The notes under the pieces were generated by a model. That model had not been told where the DNA came from, made no database searches, and was given only the letters and a program-made list of their open reading frames with translations. A stretch of DNA of 64,000 nucleotides from contig JBGSSF010000003.1 of assembly GCA_041737175.1 (NCBI GenBank), positions 201,980 to 265,979 of the forward strand, given 5' to 3'. Source of the DNA: UBA5072 sp041737175. GTDB taxonomy: Bacteria; Bacteroidota; Bacteroidia; Bacteroidales; UBA10428. Position 1 is the stretch's first letter, and every line of letters starts with the position of its first letter. The position numbers and the translations under genes are program-made. Shown here piece by piece: positions 35,387 to 44,515 of the stretch.

Positions 35387-37255
35387 ATGAACAAAGCACA
35401 AACAGGCAGAAAAGCGTATATTATACTGGTTATGATCTGCATGGCAGGTATTATGGCCGGTGCCGACTATAAGCTGAATCATGTGGATCCGCCCCTGTGG
35501 TGGACCGGTATGAATAATCCGGAAATCATGCTCACCCTGCAGGGAAATGGTATTGCAGACCTGAATCCTGTAATCAGCTATCCCGGCCTTACGGTTAAAA
35601 CAGTGACACGAACCACGAACCGCAATTACCTTTTCATTACCCTGGACCTTGGTGAGAACATACGGGCGGGCATGGTGAAAATTGATTTTTATAAAGATAA
35701 AAAGCTTGTCCTGTCGCACAACTTCGAAATAAAGAATCGGCAGGCAGGTTCAGCCATGCGGGAAAGCTTCGGACCCCGAGATGTGATTTATCTCCTGATG
35801 CCTGACAGATTCTCCAACGGTGATCCATCGAATGACTCAAAAGAAAATTTAAAGGAAAAAGTAAACCGCAGCAACCCGGATGGACGCCACGGCGGCGATA
35901 TCCAGGGAATAATCAATCAGCTGGATTATCTGCGCGATCTGGGCATCACAGCCATCTGGACTACACCCCTGCTTGAGGATGATATGGCTACATACTCCTA
36001 TCACACCTATGCAACAACCGATTATTTCAGGATTGATGGGCGCTATGGCAATAACGCCGATTATGTCAGGTTGGCCGATGAATGCCATGCCAGAGGTCTG
36101 AAACTCATCATGGATATGGTGCCCAATCATTGCGCGAGCGAACACTGGTGGATGAAGGATCTGCCCATGAGCGACTGGGTACACCAGTTTCCGGAATTCA
36201 CCAGGACCAATTATACCATTGCGACCTGGAATGACCCGCATGCTTCCGTTTATGATACCAAACTGAATGAGGAAGGCTGGTTTGACATAACCATGCCCGA
36301 TCTGAACCAGGATAATCCTTTCGTTCTCACCTATTTCAAGCAGTTTGCCATATTCTGGGTGGAGTATGCAGGGCTCGACGGCATCCGGGTGGATACCTAC
36401 CCTTATAATGACAAGGTGAAAATTGCCGAATGGACCAAAGCCATCCGGGAGGAATATCCCAACCTCAACATCATGGGTGAATGCTGGCAGCACCAGCCTT
36501 CTGAAATAGCTTACTGGCAATCGGGTGTAAAAAATTATGACGATTATGATTCCTGGCTGCCCACTGTTATGGACTTTCCGCTAACAGATGCACTGAATGC
36601 TGCATTCAATGAGAATATTCAGAACTGGGACCAGGGGGCATCACGCTTTTACAATGTTTATGTAATGGATTACCTGTATGCTAATCCTGATAACCTGCTC
36701 GTTTTCCTTGACAATCACGATACGGAAAGGTTCACGGAACGAATCGGCTATGATATGCAAAAATTTAAGCTTGCTGCTGCTCATTTGCTTACAACCCGCG
36801 GTATCCCGCAAATATACTATGGCACGGAGATCCTGATGGGTGGTCAGAAGAGCAAAGGGGACGGCGATATCCGTCGTGATTTTCCCGGAGGCTGGCCCGG
36901 TGATGCCCGGAATGCATTTACAAAAGAAGGCAGAACAAGCCAGGAAAATGAGGCGTTCAATTACATCCGGACTTTGTTAAACTACCGGAAAGTAAATCCG
37001 GTTCTTCACTCAGGTAAAATGATCCAATTTATCCCGCGCGATAATGTATATGCTTATTTCCGGATGAATGAGGAAAAAACAGTTATGGTTATCCTGAATA
37101 ATTCGGGAGATCAAAGAACCCTGGACATGGCCCGTTTTGAGGAATGTCTCAAGGGAGCTAGAACGGGGAAGGATGTTGTGACGAATAAGACGGTGCAATT
37201 GGATGGGTTGAAAGTGGAGGGGAAGAGCGCACTGGTGCTGGAGGTGGGGTTGTGA
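35387..37255 (+). CDS. Neopullulanase/alpha-amylase GH13 (SusA-like), exported
   Basis: A 622-residue enzyme with a signal peptide (IILVMICMAGIMAGA), an N-terminal beta domain with DPPLWWTGMNNPEIML as in cyclomaltodextrinase/neopullulanase, and a GH13 barrel from about residue 128. Catalytic residues are visible as D336 (GIRVDTYPY), E365 (MGECWQ) and D445 (DNHDTERF). It probably trims maltodextrins or pullulan in the periplasm to feed the importer. The gene starts 5 bases after the GH65 stop. Confidence 0.93.
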   Translation: MNKAQTGRKAYIILVMICMAGIMAGADYKLNHVDPPLWWTGMNNPEIMLTLQGNGIADLNPVISYPGLTVKTVTRTTNRNYLFITLDLGENIRAGMVKIDFYKDKKLVLSHNFEIKNRQAGSAMRESFGPRDVIYLLMPDRFSNGDPSNDSKENLKEKVNRSNPDGRHGGDIQGIINQLDYLRDLGITAIWTTPLLEDDMATYSYHTYATTDYFRIDGRYGNNADYVRLADECHARGLKLIMDMVPNHCASEHWWMKDLPMSDWVHQFPEFTRTNYTIATWNDPHASVYDTKLNEEGWFDITMPDLNQDNPFVLTYFKQFAIFWVEYAGLDGIRVDTYPYNDKVKIAEWTKAIREEYPNLNIMGECWQHQPSEIAYWQSGVKNYDDYDSWLPTVMDFPLTDALNAAFNENIQNWDQGASRFYNVYVMDYLYANPDNLLVFLDNHDTERFTERIGYDMQKFKLAAAHLLTTRGIPQIYYGTEILMGGQKSKGDGDIRRDFPGGWPGDARNAFTKEGRTSQENEAFNYIRTLLNYRKVNPVLHSGKMIQFIPRDNVYAYFRMNEEKTVMVILNNSGDQRTLDMARFEECLKGARTGKDVVTNKTVQLDGLKVEGKSALVLEVGL

Positions 37256-37260
37256 GGGTT

Positions 37261-37318
37261 ATGATTGTTGTGATTGTTGTGATTGTTGTGATTGTTGTAA
37301 GTTGTAGGTTGTAGGTTT
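37261..37318. repeat. Tandem 9-base array (ATTGTTGTG) running into 7-base units
   Basis: Four ATTGTTGTG units are followed by GTTGTAG units, starting 6 bases after the SusA-like stop. The same 9-mer appears in reverse complement at 52208-52244. Confidence 0.85.
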
Positions 37319-37423
37319 GGGCATCGATGTCCCCCGCTGGCGAGCTTGTCCCAATAAAATCGGGAGGGCAGGGGGTGGATTGAATAATTCACAGATTGTA
37401 CTCATATAAAAAACCAAAATATT

Positions 37424-38785
37424 ATGAAATCAAGATTTGTCGTAATCAGCGCAATGTTGTTTACATTATTTCTGGTTGGCTGTGGAAAACCCAAGCCTGC
37501 AAGCGAAACCCTCACCGACCCCATTCATCAGCGCCTTGCTTCTGCCGTAATATACGAGGTCAACATCCGGCAGATAACCCCCGAAGGCACCTTTAAAGCA
37601 TTCACGGAACAACATATCGACCGGCTCAGCCAATTGGGGGTGGATGTATTGTGGCTTATGCCCACCTACCCGATCTCCGTGAAAAACCGCAAAGGCACAC
37701 TTGGCAGCTATTATTCAGTTGCTGATTATAAGGGCGTTAATCCTGAATTTGGCTCACTCGATGATCTGAAAGAACTCGTTGGAAAGGCCCATGACAAAGG
37801 CATGCTGGTAATATTCGACTGGGTGGCCAATCACAGTGGATGGGATAACGCCTGGATAAAGGACCATCCTGACTGGTACACACAAAATGAAAACGGAGAA
37901 ATTATTGCCCCGGTACCGGATTGGTCTGATGTGGCCGACCTGAATTATAACAATCCTGAACTGCGGAAAGCCATGATCGATGCGCTTAAATACTGGATGA
38001 TTGAAGTCGGGATTGACGGGTATCGCTGTGATGCTGCTGCCATGACACCCACTGATTTCTGGAAGGAAGCACTGCTTAGCCTCGACAGCATCAGGCCCCT
38101 GATCAAACTGGCGGAAGCCTGGGAACCCGAATTAATGGCCAATGGCTTTGACGCAGCCTACGGCTGGGAATTTCACCACTTGCTGAATGATATCGCAAAG
38201 GGTTCAAAAAAGCTTTCGGAAATTGAATTCTTCCTGGCCAAATCAGATACCCTGTATGCTCCCGATGATATGCTTATGCATTTCATCACCAATCATGATG
38301 AAAATTCCTGGGCAGGCACGGAATATGAAAGGATGGGGAAACATGTAGCGGGATTTGCTGTCATAACGTATTTGATACCAGGCATTCCCATGCTGTATAC
38401 CGGACAGGAAGCCGGCCTGAAAAAAAGGCTGCGGTTCTTCGAAAAAGATACTGTTACCTGGAATGATACCACGCTGTATGATTTCTACCGTAAACTCAAC
38501 ATGCTCAAGCATAACAATCCAGCTCTCAGGGCTGGATCTAACGCTGGAAACCTGGTGCTAAAAGCAGATTCTGTTTCTCATACAGCGACCATGTTCAGAT
38601 CTTCCGGAGAAAACAAGGTTTTAGGCATTTTTAATTTCTCTGACCGGGAAGTCAGTTTGAAATTGCCTGCACCGGAAGCCAGGGGCACTTATAAAGACAT
38701 CTTTTCAGGTGAACAGAAAAAGATCAGGAAGAATCGTGAAATAAAGCTTGGACCATGGGAGTATTGGGTTCTCGAAGGAGATTAA
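37424..38785 (+). CDS. Alpha-amylase family GH13 lipoprotein
   Basis: A 453-residue lipoprotein (lipobox LFLVGC) with a GH13 barrel starting at YEVNIRQITPEGTFKAF. Catalytic residues are D203 (GYRCDAAA), E231 (LAEAWEPE) and D292 (TNHDENSW). The short C-terminal domain is typical. It is likely anchored at the outer membrane or facing the periplasm, and hydrolyses alpha-1,4-glucans into dextrins for the neighbouring enzymes. It follows the SusA-like gene after 168 bases and a tandem repeat, so it may have its own promoter. Confidence 0.93.
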   Translation: MKSRFVVISAMLFTLFLVGCGKPKPASETLTDPIHQRLASAVIYEVNIRQITPEGTFKAFTEQHIDRLSQLGVDVLWLMPTYPISVKNRKGTLGSYYSVADYKGVNPEFGSLDDLKELVGKAHDKGMLVIFDWVANHSGWDNAWIKDHPDWYTQNENGEIIAPVPDWSDVADLNYNNPELRKAMIDALKYWMIEVGIDGYRCDAAAMTPTDFWKEALLSLDSIRPLIKLAEAWEPELMANGFDAAYGWEFHHLLNDIAKGSKKLSEIEFFLAKSDTLYAPDDMLMHFITNHDENSWAGTEYERMGKHVAGFAVITYLIPGIPMLYTGQEAGLKKRLRFFEKDTVTWNDTTLYDFYRKLNMLKHNNPALRAGSNAGNLVLKADSVSHTATMFRSSGENKVLGIFNFSDREVSLKLPAPEARGTYKDIFSGEQKKIRKNREIKLGPWEYWVLEGD

Positions 38786-38856
38786 CCTATTAATCAACTG
38801 TTTACTAATTCCCTTCCGAATAAAGAATAATATCCTGTTTTTTCCGAATTAACTGT

Positions 38857-38864
38857 TATTTTTG
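38857..38864 (+). promoter_or_regulatory. -7 element of the ECF sigma gene (TATTTTTG)
   Basis: It fits TAnnTTTG and lies 95 bases before the sigma gene. No clear -33 box was seen. Confidence 0.35.
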
Positions 38865-38959
38865 TTAACTTGGATAATTGGCATTTATCCAGTATGACGA
38901 TTATTAATGCTTTGTAAAGAAGTGAATTAATAACAGGATATTGGTTCTAACCGAAGCTT

Positions 38960-39517
38960 ATGGCAGAGATTCCGCAAAGCAATAAACCGGAGATTGATTT
39001 GTTCCTGTGGTCGAAAGTGAAGCAGGGTGACAAGGAGGCGTTCGAATTGCTTTTTAACAAGTATTATTCAGTGCTGTGCATTCTGTCAAAGCGCTACACC
39101 GATGATATTTCCGCTTCCAGGGAGATTATTCAGAATTTATTTATCACCTTGTGGGAACACAGGGCTGATTTGAATATTACGACCTCGCTGAAATCCTATC
39201 TTTTTCAGGCTGCTAAATTCAACAGCATACGTTATGTTGAGAAGGACCGCAAGAATGGGTTACATCTCCATGAAATGCCGGAACCTGAGCAGGATAAAGC
39301 CTTCTTTGATCCTATAGAATACGCTGAATTGCAAGGGAAAATCCTTGAGACCATCGAAACATTGCCGGAGCAATGTAAGCGGGTTTTTACCATGAGTAGG
39401 TTCGAGCAGCTCAAATACGCCGATATTGCCAAGAAACTTGAAATCTCGGTAAAGACTGTCGAGTCGCACATTTCAAAGGCATTGAGGATACTGGAGCATA
39501 ATTTGAGTCAGTATTGA
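38960..39517 (+). CDS. ECF RNA polymerase sigma factor (Bacteroidetes SusC/D-linked type)
   Basis: A 185-residue sigma-70 family protein. Region 2 spans about residues 22-90 (FELLFNKYYSVLCILSKRY, LWEHRADLNITTSLKSYLFQAAKFNSIRY) and region 4 about residues 125-180 (RFEQLKYADIAKKLEISVKTVESHISKAL). It should direct RNA polymerase to the downstream susC promoter when released by the FecR anti-sigma factor. The 331-base gap to that partner is unusually long and holds a repeat element. Confidence 0.93.
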   Translation: MAEIPQSNKPEIDLFLWSKVKQGDKEAFELLFNKYYSVLCILSKRYTDDISASREIIQNLFITLWEHRADLNITTSLKSYLFQAAKFNSIRYVEKDRKNGLHLHEMPEPEQDKAFFDPIEYAELQGKILETIETLPEQCKRVFTMSRFEQLKYADIAKKLEISVKTVESHISKALRILEHNLSQY

Positions 39518-39535
39518 TATTAATTGAATTTTACC

Positions 39536-39718
39536 TAACCATAATGTCGCACCCACGGCGCTTAACAACTGGTCACAATAATTTCTTTCTACCATTATAT
39601 CGCACCTCTGGTGCTTTTAATTAAGATATTTCGTTTTGAGCCCCATAGGAGCGACATTATGGTAGAAGAAGCAAAAAACAATTCTCTGAGCCCCGATAGG
39701 GGCGACATTATGGTTATA
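39536..39718. repeat. Nested inverted repeat of four hairpin units (A-B-b'-a')
   Basis: This fills much of the 331-base sigma-FecR gap. Outer units: TAACCATAATGTCGC from 39536 matches GCGACATTATGGTTA near 39702-39716 exactly in reverse. Inner units: TTCTACCATTATATCGC near 39588 matches GCGACATTATGGTAGAA near 39651-39667 with one mismatch. Each unit has its own small hairpin, for example GCCCC-GATA-GGGGC. No ORF is present here. Confidence 0.85.
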
Positions 39719-39848
39719 GATATTTGTCTTTTTATCAATCATATAGTGTTATTAATACCAGATTGTCATAAAAAATAATAAAAAAATATCGCCCCCTCAC
39801 TCAGGGTAAACATCCAAAAACCGTTCTTAACACTGATTAAATCCTATC

Positions 39849-40952
39849 ATGAAAAAAGTTATATCGGGTAATATCTCCATTGAATTGCTGGTCGGTTATA
39901 TCGAAGAATCTTTAGATAATTCTGCAAAAACTGAAGTTATGCATTGGATCGAAGCTGATCCTGAAAACAGTAAGTTTTTTCAATTGTTTGAAGAAGCCTG
40001 GAAAAATCCGGATGAACTGCATGCTTTTGATAAAGAAAACAGGGAATCCGACTGGAAAGCCATATCCGGTTTTATTGAAAAAGAATCCGGCAAAACATCC
40101 GTAAAAACAAGAAGCTTAAGTAATCCATGGTGGTACCGGGCTGCCGGACTATTGCTGCTGGTTTCAGCCTCTATCCTAGCTTATTTTATCGGATTGAACA
40201 AACAGAAACCTGTAACACTTGCCGCCAATTCATACCATGAGATTGTGGTTCCCAAAGGGGAAAAATCTGAATTGATGCTGTCAGACGGAACCAAAATATG
40301 GATCAATGCCGGAAGCCAGGTAAGATTTCCGAATCAGTTCAATGCAGCAACAAGGGATATCTGGCTCGACGGCGAGGCCTATTTTGAAGTAGCCAGGGAC
40401 AAGGAAAGGCCTTTCCTGGTGCATACAAGTGATCTGGACGTAAAGGTGCATGGAACCAAGTTCAATTTGAAAGCATACGCTGACGAAGATATTATTGAAA
40501 CCACTTTGGTGGAAGGCGTGGTTAGTCTGGAAACCCGCAACCTGTTAAACAATGTTAAGGAGGAGGTTTTTCTGAAACCCAACCACAAAGCCATTTACCT
40601 GAAAAAGAAAGCACAAATTTCCGAGGATAATGAAATCCTCCGGGAAATAACAGAACCGCTCAGGCCCAAAAAGATACTGCTGACAAAAACCGTACAGGTT
40701 GAATCTGCCATTTCCTGGCACGAAGGGAAACTGATTTTTATCGATGAATCGTTCGAGAGCATTATTATGAAACTTGAACGGAGATTCGGGGTTGATATCG
40801 TAATCGATAACGATCAGATCAAGAAAATTAAATACACAGGTGTTTTGAAGAATATTTCCATCGAACAGGCATTAAAAGCCATGCAGCTTACCACAAGCTT
40901 TGACTACAGTATCCGTGATAATACATTCGTGATCTCAGAGAAAAAACCATAA
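39849..40952 (+). CDS. FecR-family anti-sigma factor
   Basis: A 367-residue inner-membrane protein. The cytoplasmic N-terminal part (about 1-90) binds sigma, one helix follows (WWYRAAGLLLLVSASILAYFIGL), then the periplasmic FecR domain (VVPKGEKSELMLSDGTKIWINAGSQVRFP, FEVARDKERPFLVHT) and a C-terminal DUF4974/STN-like segment (FESIIMKLERRFGVDIVID). It should sense occupancy of the SusC receptor through that receptor's STN domain and release the ECF sigma factor. Confidence 0.93.
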   Translation: MKKVISGNISIELLVGYIEESLDNSAKTEVMHWIEADPENSKFFQLFEEAWKNPDELHAFDKENRESDWKAISGFIEKESGKTSVKTRSLSNPWWYRAAGLLLLVSASILAYFIGLNKQKPVTLAANSYHEIVVPKGEKSELMLSDGTKIWINAGSQVRFPNQFNAATRDIWLDGEAYFEVARDKERPFLVHTSDLDVKVHGTKFNLKAYADEDIIETTLVEGVVSLETRNLLNNVKEEVFLKPNHKAIYLKKKAQISEDNEILREITEPLRPKKILLTKTVQVESAISWHEGKLIFIDESFESIIMKLERRFGVDIVIDNDQIKKIKYTGVLKNISIEQALKAMQLTTSFDYSIRDNTFVISEKKP

Positions 40953-41023
40953 ACCGTAATGAGCAAACTAATTATTAATTAAAAACCCACATTGCCTATG
41001 AGCTGATCACCCTCCTGTAAAAA

Positions 41024-41107
41024 ATGAACCGGAAAATGGTGGAACATTAACCGGTTCATGATAATTGGCAAAACCCGCAATGATATGCCGGATGCACTTG
41101 ATTGCGG
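41024..41107 (+). promoter_or_regulatory. Two hairpins in the susC leader
   Basis: ATGAACCGG (41024-41032) pairs with CCGGTTCAT (41051-41059) around an 18-base loop, and CCGCAAT (41075-41081) pairs with ATTGCGG (41101-41107) around 19 bases. They lie between fecR and susC, and the second ends 28 bases before the start codon. No TAnnTTTG box is seen, which fits use of an ECF-type promoter or a processed leader. Confidence 0.4.
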
Positions 41108-41135
41108 AAGTTCTAACCTTTAACTTTTCAAAATT

Positions 41136-44100
41136 ATGAAAAAAAACCCACAAAATGATGCCATGCATCCAAACTATGGCGTTTTAAAACTACTATTAAT
41201 TATGAAACTCAGCTTCATTCTTGTTATGGTCAATATCCTGGCAGTTACTGCCACAGGATATTCCCAGGCAGCCAGACTTTCACTGGACATGAAAGATGCA
41301 TCCCTGAAGCAGGTTCTGTCGGAGATTGAAACACAAACCGATCTGTCATTTATCTACAAATCGGACCTGGTAAATCCCGATCAGAAAGTTGATATTCAGG
41401 CATCCGATGCATCCATTGAACAGGTCTTGGCTTATCTGTTTGCTGATAAGAATATCAAATGTGAGATCCTGGACAATTCACTGATTGTGCTTTTGCCCAA
41501 AAACTCCGTTCTACAGCAACAGAAAGTAACCGGAACGGTAACAGACGCCTCAACAGGTGAGGCGCTGCCCGGCGTGAATATTCTGATCGAGGGTACCAAC
41601 CAGGGTGTCATTACCGATATGGATGGCAAGTTCTCGATTGAAGTTCCAGGCCCCACGGCAGTACTGTTGTTTTCTTATGTCGGTTACACATCGGAGAAAG
41701 TTGAAGTGGGCAGCCAGAGCAGCATTAACGTTGCCATGGCTCTCGACGTCACCAACCTCGAAGAAGTTGTGGTCGTTGGTTATGGTACAACCCGTAAGGC
41801 GACAGCCACCGGTTCCGTAACTTCCACAAAAGGAGAAGATATCAAACGTTCCCCGGCGACCAACATGACCAATACCCTGATCGGCCGTTTACCGGGCGTT
41901 GTATCCGTAACCCGAAGCGGTGAGCCCGGATATGACAACTCTACTCTACGCGTACGCGGCACCAACACCCTGGGTGATAACAGCGCCCTGATAGTTGTTG
42001 ACGGCATTGCCAACCGCAAAATGGAGCGCCTCGATCCGAGTGATATCGAATCGGTAACCGTATTGAAAGATGCTTCTGCAGCTATCTACGGTGCGCAGGC
42101 TGCCAACGGCGTTATCCTGATCACCACCAAGCGTGGGGCAATCGGAAAACCCAGGATCACCTTAACTGCCAACGGTGGTTTCAACCAGCCCACCCGAATA
42201 CCCGAAATGGCCGATGCCGCACAATATGCCTCCATGCTGAATGAGATCGATGAATATCGCGGCCGTGATCCAAGGTACACCGCTGAAGACATCGAATTAT
42301 TCTCCAACGGGCAGGACCCCTGGGGACACCCCAATACCGACTGGTTCAAGGAAGTTTTCAAACCCTGGTCGAACCAGAATTATGAGAACATCTCGGTCTC
42401 CGGTGGAACGGAAAACATGAAGTATTACCTGTCATTTGGCCACAGGTTCCAGGATGCCGTGTATAAACACAGCGCCACCAATTACAGGCAGTATGATTTC
42501 CGCAGCAATATCGACGGAAAGATCACCAAGAACATTGACATTGCATTCGACGTTTCCGGCCGGCAGGAGAACAAGAATTTCCCCACTGTTTCTGCCGGTG
42601 ATTCTTTCCGAATGCTGATGCGTGGCAAGCCCACCATGCCTGCTTACTGGCCCGACGGAACACCCGGACCCGATATTGAATACGGTCATAACCCGGTGGT
42701 TACCGTTTCCGATGCTACCGGCTATGACAAGGACCGCTGGTATGTATTGGAAAGCAATGTAAGGATGAATATAAACATACCCTGGATCAAAGGTCTTGTG
42801 GTTACCGGTAATATGTCCTTCGACAAAGCCTTCCGCTACCACAAGAGATTCAGGCAACCTTGGTACCTGTATACCTGGGATGGCAATCCCGAGTATAATC
42901 TCATCAAGGGTAAAAGAGGACTTGATGCTCCTGAATTATACCAGGAAACCCAGGACGGTTACAAGATCACCTGGAATGCCTATGCCACCTACGAAACATC
43001 CTTGTTTGATGTACATAACATCAAGGTGATGGTAGGAACCGAAAGGCAGCAGGGATACAACGACTATATGACGGCATTCCGGAAAAATTACATCTCTCCG
43101 GCTGTCGACCAGTTGTTTGCCGGTGCAGTGGACGCTTATCTTACCAACAATGGCTGGGCTGATCAGAATGCCCGTATGAATTACTTCGGCCGTGTGAATT
43201 ACGATTACAGTCAGAAGTATATGGCTGAATTTGTATGGCGGTACGACGGTTCCTACATGTTCCCGAAGGGCAAGCAATTCGGTTTCTTCCCCGGTATATC
43301 AATAGGCTGGCGTGTTTCCGAAGAAAACTTCTGGAAAAACAACATCGGTGCAGTTAATAATTTCAAATTGCGCGCATCGTGGGGCCAGACCGGTAATGAC
43401 AGGATCGATGAGTACCAGTATCTGTCAACCTATGGATATGCCAGCCATTATTATGACTTTGCTGTAAATTCACAGAACAAGGTATTGTACGAGTCCCGCA
43501 CTCCCAACCCAAATGTCACGTGGGAAGTCGCCAACCAGTCCAACCTTGGATTCGAGGCCACGATCTTCAACAGGATCAACGTTGAATTCGACGTTTTCAG
43601 CAACAAACGGTCCGAGATCCTATGGCAAAGGAATGCCTCCGTGCCCGGTTCTGCCGGTTTAACGCTGCCTCCTGAAAACATTGGAAAAGTAACCAACCGC
43701 GGATTTGAATATGTAGTTGGGTACAGGGGTAATCTGGGCGATTTCCAGTATGATGTTTCCACCAATGGTGGTTATTCCAAGAACGAGATCACCTTCTGGG
43801 ATGAAACGCCCGGCAGGCCTTCGTACCAGCAGTCTACAGGCCACCCCATCCCCACGAATCCCTGGGATCCCAACAGCGACATGTATTATGAAGCCATCGG
43901 TGTGTTTGATGACGATGCTGATGTGGCTTCGTATCCGCATTGGCCCGGCGCACGCGGCGGTGATATCATTTTCAAAGATGTCGATAATTCCGGCGTGATC
44001 GACGGACTCGACCGGGTAAGAAGCGACCGGAACAACATGCCACGGTTTGTGGGTGGACTGAGCATTAACATGCGCTACAAACAATTTGATGCAGCCATCC

Positions 44101-44504
44101 TGTTCCAGGGCGCTGCAGGCGGTCAGCAATACATCAGTCCCGAGAGCGGTGAAATAGGTAATTTCTACAAAGATTTTGCCGACAACCGCTGGACAGAGGA
44201 CAACATCACCGCAGAATATCCAAGGACCTGGAACCGCGATGAAGAATACTGGAGAGCCAATGCCAGTACACATGAATTATTCCTGAGAAGAACCGATTAT
44301 GTCAGGTTAAAGAACGTTGAGATCGGCTACAGCCTGCCCTCCACCTTCAACAAGAAGATCGGTATCGACGGCCTCAGGATTTATGTGAACGGGTTGAACC
44401 TGCTGACCATGGATAAAGTAAAACTGATTGATCCTGAATTGGAATCGGGAACCGCTTATCCCCTTACCAAGATTATCAATGCAGGATTAACGTTAACCTT
44501 CTAA
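41136..44504 (+). CDS. SusC/RagA-type TonB-dependent outer-membrane receptor with STN domain
   Basis: A 1122-residue glycan importer. After a signal segment (LLLIMKLSFILVMVNILAVTATGYSQ) come an STN signalling domain (about residues 50-122), a carboxypeptidase-D-like repeat (VTGTVTDASTGEALPGVNILIEG), the TonB box region EEVVVVGYGTTRK, the plug and a 22-strand barrel ending in ...KIINAGLTLTF with terminal Phe. The STN domain ties it to the FecR/ECF pair upstream. With the SusD lipoprotein it should import oligosaccharides across the outer membrane. Confidence 0.96.
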   Translation: MKKNPQNDAMHPNYGVLKLLLIMKLSFILVMVNILAVTATGYSQAARLSLDMKDASLKQVLSEIETQTDLSFIYKSDLVNPDQKVDIQASDASIEQVLAYLFADKNIKCEILDNSLIVLLPKNSVLQQQKVTGTVTDASTGEALPGVNILIEGTNQGVITDMDGKFSIEVPGPTAVLLFSYVGYTSEKVEVGSQSSINVAMALDVTNLEEVVVVGYGTTRKATATGSVTSTKGEDIKRSPATNMTNTLIGRLPGVVSVTRSGEPGYDNSTLRVRGTNTLGDNSALIVVDGIANRKMERLDPSDIESVTVLKDASAAIYGAQAANGVILITTKRGAIGKPRITLTANGGFNQPTRIPEMADAAQYASMLNEIDEYRGRDPRYTAEDIELFSNGQDPWGHPNTDWFKEVFKPWSNQNYENISVSGGTENMKYYLSFGHRFQDAVYKHSATNYRQYDFRSNIDGKITKNIDIAFDVSGRQENKNFPTVSAGDSFRMLMRGKPTMPAYWPDGTPGPDIEYGHNPVVTVSDATGYDKDRWYVLESNVRMNINIPWIKGLVVTGNMSFDKAFRYHKRFRQPWYLYTWDGNPEYNLIKGKRGLDAPELYQETQDGYKITWNAYATYETSLFDVHNIKVMVGTERQQGYNDYMTAFRKNYISPAVDQLFAGAVDAYLTNNGWADQNARMNYFGRVNYDYSQKYMAEFVWRYDGSYMFPKGKQFGFFPGISIGWRVSEENFWKNNIGAVNNFKLRASWGQTGNDRIDEYQYLSTYGYASHYYDFAVNSQNKVLYESRTPNPNVTWEVANQSNLGFEATIFNRINVEFDVFSNKRSEILWQRNASVPGSAGLTLPPENIGKVTNRGFEYVVGYRGNLGDFQYDVSTNGGYSKNEITFWDETPGRPSYQQSTGHPIPTNPWDPNSDMYYEAIGVFDDDADVASYPHWPGARGGDIIFKDVDNSGVIDGLDRVRSDRNNMPRFVGGLSINMRYKQFDAAILFQGAAGGQQYISPESGEIGNFYKDFADNRWTEDNITAEYPRTWNRDEEYWRANASTHELFLRRTDYVRLKNVEIGYSLPSTFNKKIGIDGLRIYVNGLNLLTMDKVKLIDPELESGTAYPLTKIINAGLTLTF

Positions 44505-44515
44505 ATTTCAGAACT

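Noticed and set aside
37111..37392. Minus-strand frame with an Asn-His-Asn repeat
   Set aside because: The Asn/His repeat is only the 9-base tandem array read on the other strand; the rest is antisense to the GH13 gene.
39849..41135. A second LacI-type operator near fecR or susC
   Set aside because: No GCAAACG-like palindrome was found in these gaps.
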